A DNA stretch of 64,000 bases from Velthaea sp965214335 (GCA_965214335.1 CBDCBO010000008.1:496001-560000); one strand, 5' to 3'. Positions 52,634-61,097 are shown, counted from the first letter of the stretch. Translations and numbers: made by a program. Notes: generated by a model from the letters alone, not told the origin.

Positions 52634-53541
52634 CGTTGCTGCGCGCGCCCAACCCGTCGCCGATGACGCTCGACGGCACCAACGGTTACGTGATCGCGGC
52701 GGGTGGCGGCGAGCTCATCGCAATCGATCCCGGAATCGACGATCCGGCACATATCGCTTCGTTCGTGCGTCACGCCGCGCAAGCGCACGCACGGTATGCC
52801 GCAATCCTCGTTACGCACGGCCATCCCGATCACTTTCCCGGAGCGCTCGCACTTCGCCGCCTAACCGGTGCGCCGATTTACGCCCATCCGAGTGCCGTTT
52901 TCGGATACGATCGCCCGATCGACGAAGGCGCCGAATTGCGCTTTGCTGCGGCAACCATTCGGGTGCTCTACGCGCCCGGACACACCCCCGACCACCTTGT
53001 TTTTTGGCTGCCGGAGCGACGAGCGCTGTTTAGCGGCGATGTTGTGATCGGAACGGGAACGGTGGTCATCGCGCCGCCGGCCGGCAACATGCGTCACTAT
53101 CAAGCCACGCTCGAACGGCTCTTAGGCGACTATGGCGATGCCGACATCATTTATGGCGGGCATGGTCCGGCGATCGCTTCTGTTCGTGCCAAGCTCACGG
53201 CATACATCGCTCATCGGCGCGAGCGTGAAGCGCAGGTCGTCGCGGCGCTCAGTGCGGGCCCGGCGACGATTCCGGCGCTCGTCGGCGCGATCTACGCCGA
53301 CGTCGATGCGGCACTTTGGCCGGTGGCGGGGCGCCAAGTTTTAGCCTATCTTGAAGCACTCGAGCGCGAAGGGCGCGTTGTATCGAGCATGATGGCGCGC
53401 CGGCCTAACGCACATGAAGCAGCGATTCTGCACCCCGATTTTGCCGCGCTCGTCCGCGGCGTCGATCCGGCCGTGGCGCGAGCCGAACTTGGCTTGAGCA
53501 CGGGCAGCGAACCATTTCTGCGCTTTGCGCTGGCAGACTAA
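52627..53541 (+). CDS. MBL-fold metallo-hydrolase (LACTB2/glyoxalase II-like)
   Basis: A 304-residue metallo-beta-lactamase-fold protein that starts seven bases before the Nudix stop. Zinc ligands are in LVTHGHPDHFPGAL (HxHxDH), APGHTPDHLVFWL, LFSGDVVIG and IYGGHGP. A C-terminal winged-helix-like part (about 210-304) is as in LACTB2-type proteins, which act as RNases or thioesterases. The partner Nudix gene suggests acyl-CoA or thioester chemistry, but this is inference. It converges with the MDR oxidoreductase gene, three bases between stops. Confidence 0.9.
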   Translation: MVTLLRAPNPSPMTLDGTNGYVIAAGGGELIAIDPGIDDPAHIASFVRHAAQAHARYAAILVTHGHPDHFPGALALRRLTGAPIYAHPSAVFGYDRPIDEGAELRFAAATIRVLYAPGHTPDHLVFWLPERRALFSGDVVIGTGTVVIAPPAGNMRHYQATLERLLGDYGDADIIYGGHGPAIASVRAKLTAYIAHRREREAQVVAALSAGPATIPALVGAIYADVDAALWPVAGRQVLAYLEALEREGRVVSSMMARRPNAHEAAILHPDFAALVRGVDPAVARAELGLSTGSEPFLRFALAD

Positions 53542-53544
53542 CTC

Positions 53545-54555
53545 CTAATCGATCGCCAGAATGATCTTTCCAAATTGCTGCGACGTGCTCATGCGCTCCG
53601 CTCCGGCGGCGACATCGTGGAGTGCGACGACGTCGTCGACGGCCGGTCGTAATTTTCCGACCGTGAAAAGACCGAGCATCCCGGCGAAATCTTGCGCCGA
53701 GCCCATCGAGGTTCCTAAGATATCGAGGTGCTTCCAAAAGACTGGAAACATGCGGATGTTCGACTTCGGCGCGGTTCCGCCATAGGTGACGATGCGCGCG
53801 CCGGGACGCGCGATATCGAGGCACGTCGCGAACGTGTCGCCGCCGGCCGAATCAATGATTACGCTTGGTCCGCCGTCGCCGGCCGCGGCGCGCACGTCTT
53901 TGGCCCATGCGGCCGACGTTCGGTAGTTGATTGCGACGTCGGCGCCCATCGCGGTCGCACGTTCGAGCTTCTCGTCACTCGATGACGTTACGATCGTGCG
54001 CGCTCCAATGTAAGCAGCAAAGAGCAAAGCAAAGGTCTGCACGCCGCCACCGATGCCGGTGAGCAACACGACGTCGTCGCGCGTAACCCGGCCACGCGTA
54101 ACGAGCGCGCGGTATGCCGTCAGCCCGGCGAGCGGAATCGCCGCCGCTTCATCGTCGCTGAGATGATCGGGCTTGGGGTGCACGTTGCTCGCCGGAACGG
54201 CCACGTACTGTGCGAACGTGCCGTCACGCGGCATGCCGAGAATGGAACTGCCGTTGTCCCACAGCGCCGGATTCGCGCCCCAGCCCAGCATCGGATCGAT
54301 AACGACCGGCGTACCGACCGCCGGACCCGCGACACCCACCCCGAGTGCGGCGACGCTCCCCGTCCCGTCGGACCCCAGCGTGCGCGGCAAGCTAATTCCC
54401 GGATATAATCCCTGCGTAATAAAAACATCGCGCCGGTTGAACGCGGCGCGCGTGATCTCGACTAAGATCTCGCCTTCGCCCGGCGTCGGATCGGCGATCT
54501 CTTCAACCCGCAAGTTGGCCGGGCCGCCGATTTCGTTAAGTCGTACCGCTTTCAT
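53545..54555 (-). CDS. Zinc-independent MDR oxidoreductase (quinone oxidoreductase-like)
   Basis: A 336-residue medium-chain dehydrogenase/reductase. The N-terminal GroES-like domain (MKAVRLNEIGGPANLRVEEIADPTPGEGEILV, NRRDVFITQG) lacks the Cys ligands for catalytic zinc. The Rossmann part has AIPLAGLTAYRAL, VVLLTGIGGGVQTFALLFAAYIGA and ARIVTYGGTAPKSNIRMFPVFWKHLDILGTSMGS. Relatives reduce quinones or enoyl substrates with NADPH. It is a lone gene on the minus strand with a 455-base gap upstream. Confidence 0.9.
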   Translation of the reverse strand: MKAVRLNEIGGPANLRVEEIADPTPGEGEILVEITRAAFNRRDVFITQGLYPGISLPRTLGSDGTGSVAALGVGVAGPAVGTPVVIDPMLGWGANPALWDNGSSILGMPRDGTFAQYVAVPASNVHPKPDHLSDDEAAAIPLAGLTAYRALVTRGRVTRDDVVLLTGIGGGVQTFALLFAAYIGARTIVTSSSDEKLERATAMGADVAINYRTSAAWAKDVRAAAGDGGPSVIIDSAGGDTFATCLDIARPGARIVTYGGTAPKSNIRMFPVFWKHLDILGTSMGSAQDFAGMLGLFTVGKLRPAVDDVVALHDVAAGAERMSTSQQFGKIILAID

Positions 54556-55010
54556 CGCCTACGAGGCTACGCCGACGCACGCCGCTTCACCCCGTCGAGC
54601 ACGGCAGCCGTATGGCTTATGTCGGCGGACGCGTTCTAAGACTTTCGCGAAGGCCCGCAAACTCAAGACTCCTCTGAACGCTCGCGCGTACGTCATCCCG
54701 GCCTTCCGCGAGTCTCGATGCCTGGAATTGACGCAAAACGGTTTCAACCGAGGTTCGCTTAGCCTTCTTTCGATTCGCGGTCCAGTACGAAAAAAGAGCA
54801 CCGGAGCCGCATTTCAAGTACGAATCCATCGAGCATATCAACCAGGAGATACGCCGGCGAACTTGCGTTGCCGGTCTCTTCCCCAGCGTTCTGCTTATGC
54901 GATTCGTGCTACTTACCTATGCCATGTGGTCCATGCTTACTCGATAGAAAGCGCATGGACACGCACAGCGCGGAACATCGGCAAAAACTCTTGACAACGT
55001 TTCCCGGACA
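54556..55010 (+). other. Intergenic region with no intact gene, transposase remnant inside
   Basis: This 455-base gap separates the MDR gene from the beta-propeller gene. Its middle part reads as a decayed transposase fragment (separate entry). The rest (54556-54740 and 54948-55010) shows no credible ORF, tRNA or hairpin with a T-run. Base composition drops here from the GC-rich left to the AT-richer right. Confidence 0.6.
54741..54947 (+). pseudogene. Remnant of an IS256/Mutator-type transposase C-terminus
   Basis: In one plus-strand frame, without a start, the sequence reads ...HFKYESIEHINQEIRRRTCV followed by AGLFPSVLLMRF and ends at TAG 54945-54947. The stretch NxEIRRRTxVxGxFPS is the well-known C-terminal block of IS256-family transposases (N.EIRRRTRVVGIFPN.). 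The downstream residues diverge, consistent with decay or frameshift. No inverted repeats or full element are visible. It suggests past insertion next to the low-GC gene. Confidence 0.5.
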
Positions 55011-56348
55011 CTATCGTTTCGCGTGTGCCCGGAACATAAGCAGTTGTATACCAGAGCTTTTAGCGCACGCCAAAACAATTGCGTCAACACCCGAACCCGC
55101 TGCAGAAACAAGATGAGGACATTCTTCACTCACGTTCATCGCTTCGCCGCCGCCTCTGAAGAGCAGTAGTGTGCCCGTTGCATCGGATATCGCCGCCGCG
55201 CTTCCCATAACGATAGTGGTAGGAAAAGGTGACGTATTTGCAATAACATGCCGATCGATCTCGGCTACGTAGGCCGTAACACCGTCGAAACGTATTAATT
55301 GCAGTTGCTTCTCACTTGGGACCAACAGCGCTCCATTGTCGAGCATTCCGAGTACAACGCTCACTTCGGCGATTCGATCGGGATGCTGTACATCCGGCGA
55401 ACGTCGCAAGTCGTATCGATAGAGACTGGTGTTTGCCAACATAAAAAGATTTGGCCACGCGAAATACGCAATACTCGACGCATCGCTGGTCGTCTCGCTG
55501 AGCCGGGCAGGTGGGTCAGGCGCAAAAACCGCTTCATGCGGCGGCGCATCGACCGGGCCTATATTGGAGTGAAGGAAGTCCAGAGTAAGCGGCACGTAGG
55601 AGTAGAACGGAGGCGAAGAATTAGCATTTTCAACAACAATCACGTTGCCGGCATGTAGCCAGAAACCGGTCGCCGCATTGGACTGCCACGTTTGTTTTCC
55701 GGTGTTTTGATCATACTCGCCTATATCTCGCACGATAGGCCCACCGGTGGTAGCGCGACTTACAAAGAGCTGATCTCCTGACTGTTGCGACGATTCGGTA
55801 TCGAACGTAGTTTCTGATCCATCGCTGTCGGCAACAACTGCTTTGCGAGTCGATCTGTTTATGAATCGCAACTGTCCGTTAAAAACAGCGATACTGTCGG
55901 CATCAACCAACATTTTTTCTATTCCAAACCGATCAATGGGCTCTGACGACCACACTTTACGACCATTGTTCGAGTTAAGCTCTATAATACTATTTCGTAG
56001 CGTGTCAACGCAAAAAACGTGTCCTTCGTAAAAGGTAAACGGACTTGTATATCCGGTTTTGCTCCGCCATTGCACTTTACCACGAGCCAGCGAATAACTT
56101 ACGATGTCCGAACCTGTGTCGACAAGCACCTGCGTACCGTCGCTGATGAGCGGCACTGCTGCATCGACCGTCAAATTTAAGGAAGTCACCCAACTCGCAG
56201 AAGCATTGACCAATTGCGGATGACGCACAACTATATGCGCGGTCCTTGAAATTTGCCCAACTGGCCGACCAGCACCAATCAACACGGCCACGACAGCAGC
56301 GATTACAGAGCAGCGGAGAGTCGCAGTGCCGGCGAGACTGCTCAACAT
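55011..56348 (-). CDS. PQQ-like beta-propeller exported protein, low GC
   Basis: A 445-residue protein with an N-terminal membrane/signal segment (VIAAVVAVLIGAG). The rest is made of repeating beta blades resembling PQQ-enzyme or BamB repeats: TQVLVDTGSDIVSYSLARGKVQWRSKTGY, GHVFCVDTLRNSIIELNSNNGRKVWSSEP, EYDQNTGKQTWQSNAATGFW. Such propellers are non-catalytic scaffolds or sensors; dehydrogenase residues are not evident. Base use is far from its neighbours (29 of 60 G+C in 55021-55080, 28 of 60 in 55921-55980, against 45 of 60 in 53221-53280), so it may be acquired. It follows the RDD gene by four bases. Confidence 0.8.
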   Translation of the reverse strand: MLSSLAGTATLRCSVIAAVVAVLIGAGRPVGQISRTAHIVVRHPQLVNASASWVTSLNLTVDAAVPLISDGTQVLVDTGSDIVSYSLARGKVQWRSKTGYTSPFTFYEGHVFCVDTLRNSIIELNSNNGRKVWSSEPIDRFGIEKMLVDADSIAVFNGQLRFINRSTRKAVVADSDGSETTFDTESSQQSGDQLFVSRATTGGPIVRDIGEYDQNTGKQTWQSNAATGFWLHAGNVIVVENANSSPPFYSYVPLTLDFLHSNIGPVDAPPHEAVFAPDPPARLSETTSDASSIAYFAWPNLFMLANTSLYRYDLRRSPDVQHPDRIAEVSVVLGMLDNGALLVPSEKQLQLIRFDGVTAYVAEIDRHVIANTSPFPTTIVMGSAAAISDATGTLLLFRGGGEAMNVSEECPHLVSAAGSGVDAIVLACAKSSGIQLLMFRAHAKR

Positions 56349-56352
56349 AGGC

Positions 56353-57144
56353 TTAACCCTGAGATGTACGTGTGAAAATTTGCGGCAGTTGTAGCGCCGT
56401 GTGAACCGCGCGTATCACCAGCGGCGGAATAAACTCCACGAATGCCGCTGCAACGGCCAGCACGGTAACGGTTCCACCCGCAACGAAGAACGGCAGCGCG
56501 ACGAGGCCGGCGATGAGTAGCCAGCCGACGAGCGGCGAAAACGCGCGTAAGGGACTGTGCGCGACCAGCGTGCCGCCGAACAGATCGCCGAGCCGCCGAT
56601 GACCGGGTGCCATCGCCAAAATCCAGCCGATCACCAGCAGATCGATAGGCCGCAACAGGTTGCGGATGAGCGCGCGGCCGAAGCCGACAAACCGGCCTTT
56701 GGTGGCGTACACGTGCAGCGCGAAGGCAAGTTTGCCCAGCGTCGTCCCGAGCAGCGCCTCAAATATCCAGATGTACAGCAGCGCGGCGGCGCTGCCCAGG
56801 CCGACCGTCGCGTCGAAGCCGCCTTCGCTGTTGTTCGGCAAACTGGTGAACGGATTGATCGCAATGAGGCCGTACAGCAGCATCGTGACCACACCCGTCA
56901 CGACGACGAAGTCGACGGCGAAGGCCAAGAAGCGGCGCAGCGCATACGTCAGCGGATTGCCGAACCGGTATGCTGCTCTGCCGGCGGCGACCGGCGCTGG
57001 GACCGGACCGGCTGGCGCATACGCCTGCGGCGGAATCGGCTGCACCGGGATGGGTTGCGGCGGTGGATAAAACGCCGGGGCGGCTGGGCCGACATCGATC
57101 CGCGGCATCGCCACGGTCGGTTCGAGCGGATCGTGCTCGTTCAT
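56353..57144 (-). CDS. RDD-family membrane protein with Pro-rich N-terminus
   Basis: The ATG at 57144 (MNEHDPLEPTVAMPRID) is taken; the frame continues upstream but crosses the metY leader. The 263-residue product has a proline-rich cytosolic stretch (FYPPPQPIPVQPIPPQ), then an RDD domain: YALRRFLAFAVDFVVVTGVV, IFEALLGTTLGKLAFALHVY, RFVGFGRALIRNLLRPIDLL and HRRLGDLFGGTLVA, with two more C-terminal membrane segments. RDD proteins are small multi-pass proteins of mostly unknown function, some linked to Na+/H+ transport. Divergent from metY. Confidence 0.87.
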   Translation of the reverse strand: MNEHDPLEPTVAMPRIDVGPAAPAFYPPPQPIPVQPIPPQAYAPAGPVPAPVAAGRAAYRFGNPLTYALRRFLAFAVDFVVVTGVVTMLLYGLIAINPFTSLPNNSEGGFDATVGLGSAAALLYIWIFEALLGTTLGKLAFALHVYATKGRFVGFGRALIRNLLRPIDLLVIGWILAMAPGHRRLGDLFGGTLVAHSPLRAFSPLVGWLLIAGLVALPFFVAGGTVTVLAVAAAFVEFIPPLVIRAVHTALQLPQIFTRTSQG

Positions 57145-57213
57145 TAAGCAAGCGTACTCGAATTGCGGCCGGAACCCTTGACGCCGCCGCGCGGCCGATG
57201 GTACCTTGCGGGC

Positions 57214-57279
57214 ATGTACCGCGCCGCTTGTCCGACCATGCCGATGCTCTCGTGCCGCCGTTCGGGCGAGGTTGTGTAG
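57214..57279 (+). CDS. Leader peptide rich in Cys and Met, attenuator of metY
   Basis: ATG 57214 to TAG 57279 encodes 21 residues beginning MYRAACPTMPML and ending CRRSGEVV, with Cys codons at 57229 and 57253 and internal Met codons at 57238 and 57244. A weak promoter (TTGACG at 57178, TACCTT at 57202) would start RNA at or next to the ATG, giving a leaderless message. The last four sense codons (GGCGAGGTTG, 57265-57274) can pair with the 5' arm of the terminator at 57315, forming an antiterminator. Ribosome stalling at Cys/Met codons would leave this arm free; full translation would cover it and allow termination. Confidence 0.6.
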   Translation: MYRAACPTMPMLSCRRSGEVV

Positions 57280-57314
57280 CCGGTCTTCGCGCGCAGCGCA
57301 ACTCGATCGAACGC

Positions 57315-57350
57315 ACGACTCTCGCCGCTTCCGGCGAGGGTCGTTTTTGT
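57315..57350 (+). terminator. Intrinsic terminator in the metY leader (attenuator)
   Basis: ACGACTCTCGCCG (57315-57327) pairs with CGGCGAGGGTCGT (57332-57344), 13 positions with one U-G pair, around CTTC, followed by TTTTT (57344-57348). It lies only 12 bases before the metY start, so it must be conditional. The alternative pairing partner is 57265-57274 within the leader peptide ORF. Confidence 0.85.
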
Positions 57351-57360
57351 TGAAAGGACC

Positions 57361-58665
57361 ATGATGAGCAGTACTATCGACAATGCGGCGCACGGTTTCG
57401 ATACCGTCGCCATTCACGGCGGACACAGCGGCGATCCTACGACGAAGTCGCGGGCGATCCCAATTTATCAGACGACGTCATATACGTTCGACGATACGGA
57501 TCATGCCGCGCGCTTGTTCGCGCTCGAGCAATTCGGCAATATTTACACGCGGATCATGAACCCGACGACCGACGTTCTGGAAACGCGGCTGGCTCAGCTG
57601 GAAAAAGGCGTGGCCGGCTTAGCCGTGGCCAGCGGTCAGGCCGCGTGCGTCTACTCGATTCTCAATATCGCGCGCTCGGGCGATCACATCGTAAGCTCGG
57701 CGTCGCTCTACGGCGGCACGTACAACGCGTTCACGCACACACTGCCGCGTTTCGGCATCGAGGTCACCTTGGTCGATCCGGGTGATCTCGAAAACTTCCG
57801 CCGGGCGATCCGGCCCAACACCAAAGCCATCTTCGCCGAATCCATCGGGAATCCAAAGATCGACGTGCTCGACGTCGAGGGCGTCGCGACGGTCGCGCAT
57901 CAAAACGGCGTCCCGCTAATCATCGACAATACGCTCGCGACGCCGTACTTGTTACGCCCGATCGAATGGGGCGCCGATATCGTCGTACATTCCGCAACCA
58001 AATTCATCGGCGGCCACGGAACAACCATCGGCGGCGTTATCGTCGACGGCGGAAAATTCGACTGGGCCGGATCGGGGCGCTTCCCGGAATTCACCGAGCC
58101 CGACGCGTCGTACCACGGGGTAAAGTATGTCGACTCGTTCGGCAACTTAGCTTATATCATCAAAGCCCGGGTCCAACTGCTGCGCGATCTCGGCGCGGCA
58201 ATCTCGCCGTTCAACGCCTGGCTGCTGCTGCAAGGCCTCGAAACTTTAGGCTTGCGGATCGAACGGCACTGCGAAAACGCGCAGAAAGTGGCCGAGTATC
58301 TTGAAGCGCATCCCAAAGTGATTTGGGTATCGTACCCGGGACTGGCCCGGCACGCCGCGCGGGAACGCGCGCGAAAATACTTGCCGACCGGTCAAGGCGC
58401 GATTTTGACCTTCGGCCTGCAGGGCGGCGCGCATGAAGCGCGCGCATTTATCGACCGGCTCAAATTATTTAGTCTGTTGGCGAATGTCGGCGATGCCAAG
58501 TCGCTCGTGATTCATCCGGCGTCGACAACACATCAACAACTCACGATCGAAGAACAAATCGCCAGCGGCGTGAGCGAGGACACCATCCGGCTCTCGGTCG
58601 GTATCGAAAATTGTGCCGACATCATCGGCGATCTGCGCCAAGCGCTCAACGCTACTGCTAAGTAA
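57361..58665 (+). CDS. metY: O-acetylhomoserine sulfhydrylase MetY (PLP-dependent)
   Basis: A 434-residue Cys/Met-metabolism PLP enzyme of the O-acetylhomoserine sulfhydrylase type: GFDTVAIHGGHSGDPTTKSRAIPIYQTTSY, YTRIMNPTTDVLETRLAQLE, VVHSATKFIGGHG (PLP Lys), and SLVIHPASTTHQQL with ISVGIE-like ending. It makes homocysteine from O-acetylhomoserine and sulfide. AAAGGA fits best with the second ATG (57364), so the first residue may not be used. Expression probably depends on the Cys/Met leader upstream. A Met-rich exported protein follows. Confidence 0.95.
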   Translation: MMSSTIDNAAHGFDTVAIHGGHSGDPTTKSRAIPIYQTTSYTFDDTDHAARLFALEQFGNIYTRIMNPTTDVLETRLAQLEKGVAGLAVASGQAACVYSILNIARSGDHIVSSASLYGGTYNAFTHTLPRFGIEVTLVDPGDLENFRRAIRPNTKAIFAESIGNPKIDVLDVEGVATVAHQNGVPLIIDNTLATPYLLRPIEWGADIVVHSATKFIGGHGTTIGGVIVDGGKFDWAGSGRFPEFTEPDASYHGVKYVDSFGNLAYIIKARVQLLRDLGAAISPFNAWLLLQGLETLGLRIERHCENAQKVAEYLEAHPKVIWVSYPGLARHAARERARKYLPTGQGAILTFGLQGGAHEARAFIDRLKLFSLLANVGDAKSLVIHPASTTHQQLTIEEQIASGVSEDTIRLSVGIENCADIIGDLRQALNATAK

Positions 58666-58842
58666 AGCTATCCGCTTAGGCTTCCAAGGCGACGTTCCCG
58701 GCGCTCGAACGGGTTCTGCGAGCGACGGGAAACGGTGCCGATGTTGGGCCGCCTTACATTGAAAACGCTCGCGGATATGGTAGGCTCTCTGCATTGCGCT
58801 TACTTGCGAGCCACGTCTCGCCATCCCGGAGAAAAAGAACTC

Positions 58843-59196
58843 ATGTTAAAAACCCTCGCATTCGCCTTGAGCTTGTCAGCCATGGCCCTGTCGACGGCGG
58901 TCACCAGCGCCCCCGCCGCCGCCGACGATAAGATGATGATGACCAAGATGGACTGTACGCAGGCCGGCTCGATGATGTCGGACGCCGCCAAGATGGGCAC
59001 GACGGCCATGATGTCGGGCAACGTCGACAAAGACTTCATGGCGATGGCAATGGAACGTGAAAAAGGCACCAACATGCTCATGAAGGTTGAAGCGTCATGT
59101 GGCACCGATCCCAAGCTCAAGGCGATGGCCGCCAAGGCGATGGCCGACTCGGACGCCCGCATGGCGATGTTCCGCAACCTGGGCACGAGTCAGTAA
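58843..59196 (+). CDS. Exported methionine-rich small protein
   Basis: The ATG at 58843 gives a 117-residue protein with a signal peptide ending near APAAADD. The mature chain of about 87 residues has 18 Met, in runs such as KMMMTKMD, SMMSDAAKMGTTAMMSG and FMAMAME, and two Cys. Met-rich periplasmic proteins often bind Cu(I) or Ag(I), or act as oxidant sinks repaired by MsrPQ; no specific family is recognised. It starts 177 bases after metY on the same strand; its own start may rely on an AG-rich stretch (GGAGAAAAAG) upstream. Confidence 0.75.
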   Translation: MLKTLAFALSLSAMALSTAVTSAPAAADDKMMMTKMDCTQAGSMMSDAAKMGTTAMMSGNVDKDFMAMAMEREKGTNMLMKVEASCGTDPKLKAMAAKAMADSDARMAMFRNLGTSQ

Positions 59197-59197
59197 G

Positions 59198-60814
59198 TTA
59201 AACGAATCCGCTAGCCGCCGTCGCGCCCTTCTTACGCAGCTCTTCCTGCCGTAGTTCGACGCGCCGGATCTTACCCGAGCGCGTCTTGGGCAGCTCGCCG
59301 ACAAATTCGATTTCGCGCGGATATTTGTACGGTGCGGTGACGCGCTTGCAGTGATCTTGCAATTCGCGCACGAGCTCGGGCGACGGCGCGAAACCCGGCC
59401 GCAGCACGACAAATGCCTTGACGATATTGCCGCGGTCGGGGTCGGGCGACCCGACGACCGCGGACTCGGCCACGGCCGGATGTTCGAGCAGCGCGCTCTC
59501 GACCTCGAAAGGGCCGATGCGGTAGGCACCGGATGAGATCACGTCGTCGGATCGGCCGACGAACCAAAAATAGCCATCGTCGTCGACCCGGGCACGGTCG
59601 CCGGTGAGATACCAATCGCCCCGGCGGGTCGCCGCCGTCTCGGCGTCGTTCTTAAAATACCCGGCGAAGAGCGAGGGCGGACGGCCGCGCAGGCCGATAT
59701 CGCCGACGACACCCGGCGCGCAAACCTGCCCGGCCTCATCGACGATCGCCACATCGTGGCCGGGCGTCGGTTTACCCATCGAACCGGGCCGCACGTCCAT
59801 GCCCGGCAGGTTGGCAACCAGCAGCGTATTTTCGGTTTGGCCGTAGCCGTCCAGAATCGTGATGCCGAACGCTGCTTTCCAGAGCGCCAGAACTTCGGGA
59901 TTGAGCGGCTCCCCGGCCGACACGCAGTGCCGCAGCTGCGGCAGCTGCCAGCGCGAGCCCAAATCCGGCAGCTTCGCTTCGAGCCGATATTCCGTCGGCG
60001 CCTGGCAAAGCACGTTGACGCCCAAGTCACGGATCAGGTCGAGGCGTTTTTCGGCACTGAACCCGCCTTCGTCGAGCACGATACACGAGCCGCACGACCA
60101 CGGACCAAGCAACACACTCCACAACGATTTCGCCCAGCCGGTGCCGGCCGTACACCATACGACATCGTCGGGGGTACAATCGAACCAGTATTTCGCCGCC
60201 ATACGCTTGGCGTAGGTGTAGCCGACGCGGTGAACGACACCTTTGGGATCTTTGGTCGTTCCGCTGGTGTAGACGATATAGGCGAGGTCGTCGCTGGCGG
60301 TCGGGTTGCCGGCGAACGGTTGGGCCGCTTCAACCAGCGGTTCGATCGGCGTCCAGCCGCCACGCTCCCCGCCCACGATGAGGAAACGCCGCAAGCCGGG
60401 CGTGGCCGCCGCGATCGCGTCGACTTCTCCGGCATTGCCGGCGTGCGCGACGACGACGGTCGCACCGGCATGGTTCGCGCGAAACAGCAAGTCCTTGGCC
60501 CGCAGTTGCTCGGCACCCGGAACGGCAACGGCACCCAACCGCAGCAATCCCAGCATGGCGAACAGCCATGCCGGAATTTTCGGCAACACCACGATCACCC
60601 GCTCGCCTTTGCCGACTCCATTGTCGCGTAGCGCGGCAGCCCAACGCTGCGATTCCTGCGCGATTTGCGCGAACGTGTAATCGTGCCGCGTTCCGGCGGC
60701 GTCGACGAAGAGCAGTCCCCGCCGATTCTGAGCGGCCAAGCCGTCGATGACGTCGCGCGCGAAATTAAAGTCCGCGGGCACATTCCATTCAAAGGAAGGG
60801 GCTTGCGTGGTCAT
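59198..60814 (-). CDS. Acyl-CoA synthetase (AMP-forming), medium-chain/ACSM-like
   Basis: A 538-residue adenylate-forming ligase. Core motifs: ATP loop IVYTSGTTKDPKG, ILDGYGQTENT, the hinge region YLTGDRARVDDDGYFWFVGRSDDVI, SSGAYRIGPFEVES and the C-terminal catalytic Lys in LPKTRSGKIRR. It resembles medium-chain or aryl acyl-CoA synthetases more than acetyl-CoA synthetase by size (about 540 against 650). It activates a carboxylic acid to its CoA thioester. It converges with the Met-rich gene (one base apart) and is divergent from the BolA operon. Confidence 0.92.
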   Translation of the reverse strand: MTTQAPSFEWNVPADFNFARDVIDGLAAQNRRGLLFVDAAGTRHDYTFAQIAQESQRWAAALRDNGVGKGERVIVVLPKIPAWLFAMLGLLRLGAVAVPGAEQLRAKDLLFRANHAGATVVVAHAGNAGEVDAIAAATPGLRRFLIVGGERGGWTPIEPLVEAAQPFAGNPTASDDLAYIVYTSGTTKDPKGVVHRVGYTYAKRMAAKYWFDCTPDDVVWCTAGTGWAKSLWSVLLGPWSCGSCIVLDEGGFSAEKRLDLIRDLGVNVLCQAPTEYRLEAKLPDLGSRWQLPQLRHCVSAGEPLNPEVLALWKAAFGITILDGYGQTENTLLVANLPGMDVRPGSMGKPTPGHDVAIVDEAGQVCAPGVVGDIGLRGRPPSLFAGYFKNDAETAATRRGDWYLTGDRARVDDDGYFWFVGRSDDVISSGAYRIGPFEVESALLEHPAVAESAVVGSPDPDRGNIVKAFVVLRPGFAPSPELVRELQDHCKRVTAPYKYPREIEFVGELPKTRSGKIRRVELRQEELRKKGATAASGFV

Positions 60815-60861
60815 GAGCGCGAGGATTCACCCCGCGTCCCGGCGCACCCGCCCGGTAGCTG

Positions 60862-61095
60862 ATGAATCGTCTTGCTAAGCTCGATCCCGCCAAAGCACTG
60901 CGCGCCTCGAAATTGCGCTTGGGCACCCTGCGCGCGCAGGGCGTACCGGCGATCTTGCTCGGGGTCGCCGCGGTCGTGCTGGCGGCCGGCTCGATGCGTG
61001 CCCTGGCCGCCGGCGCCCCCAACCTTCCCGACACGATTCGCGAAATGCGGCAGTTGCTCGAATCCAACCGGCGTTCGCAGCCACTCAATCCATAA
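60862..61095 (+). CDS. Small single-pass membrane protein (77 aa), hypothetical
   Basis: The ATG at 60862 opens a 77-residue protein with a basic N-terminus (MNRLAKLDPAKALRASKLR), one hydrophobic segment (PAILLGVAAVVLAAG) and a soluble tail with many Arg/Gln. No ribosome site is clear. It ends two bases before bolA on the same strand, which favours a real operon gene. No family is recognised. Confidence 0.55.
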   Translation: MNRLAKLDPAKALRASKLRLGTLRAQGVPAILLGVAAVVLAAGSMRALAAGAPNLPDTIREMRQLLESNRRSQPLNP

Positions 61096-61097
61096 GT

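Noticed and set aside
54559..54801. 80-codon minus-strand ORF in the gap
   Set aside because: No ribosome site, no family resemblance; opposite strand to the transposase-like frame.
54173..54994. 273-codon plus-strand ORF across the MDR gene start and the gap
   Set aside because: Its first half is antisense to the MDR gene and the second half is a different frame from the transposase-like match.
57184..57312. SAM riboswitch or T-box before metY
   Set aside because: None of the conserved cores of SAM-I, SAM-II, SAM-IV, SAH or T-box leaders could be found; the leader peptide explains the terminator better.
57145..57426. Upstream extension of the RDD gene
   Set aside because: It lies antisense to the metY leader and start; composition is not protein-like.
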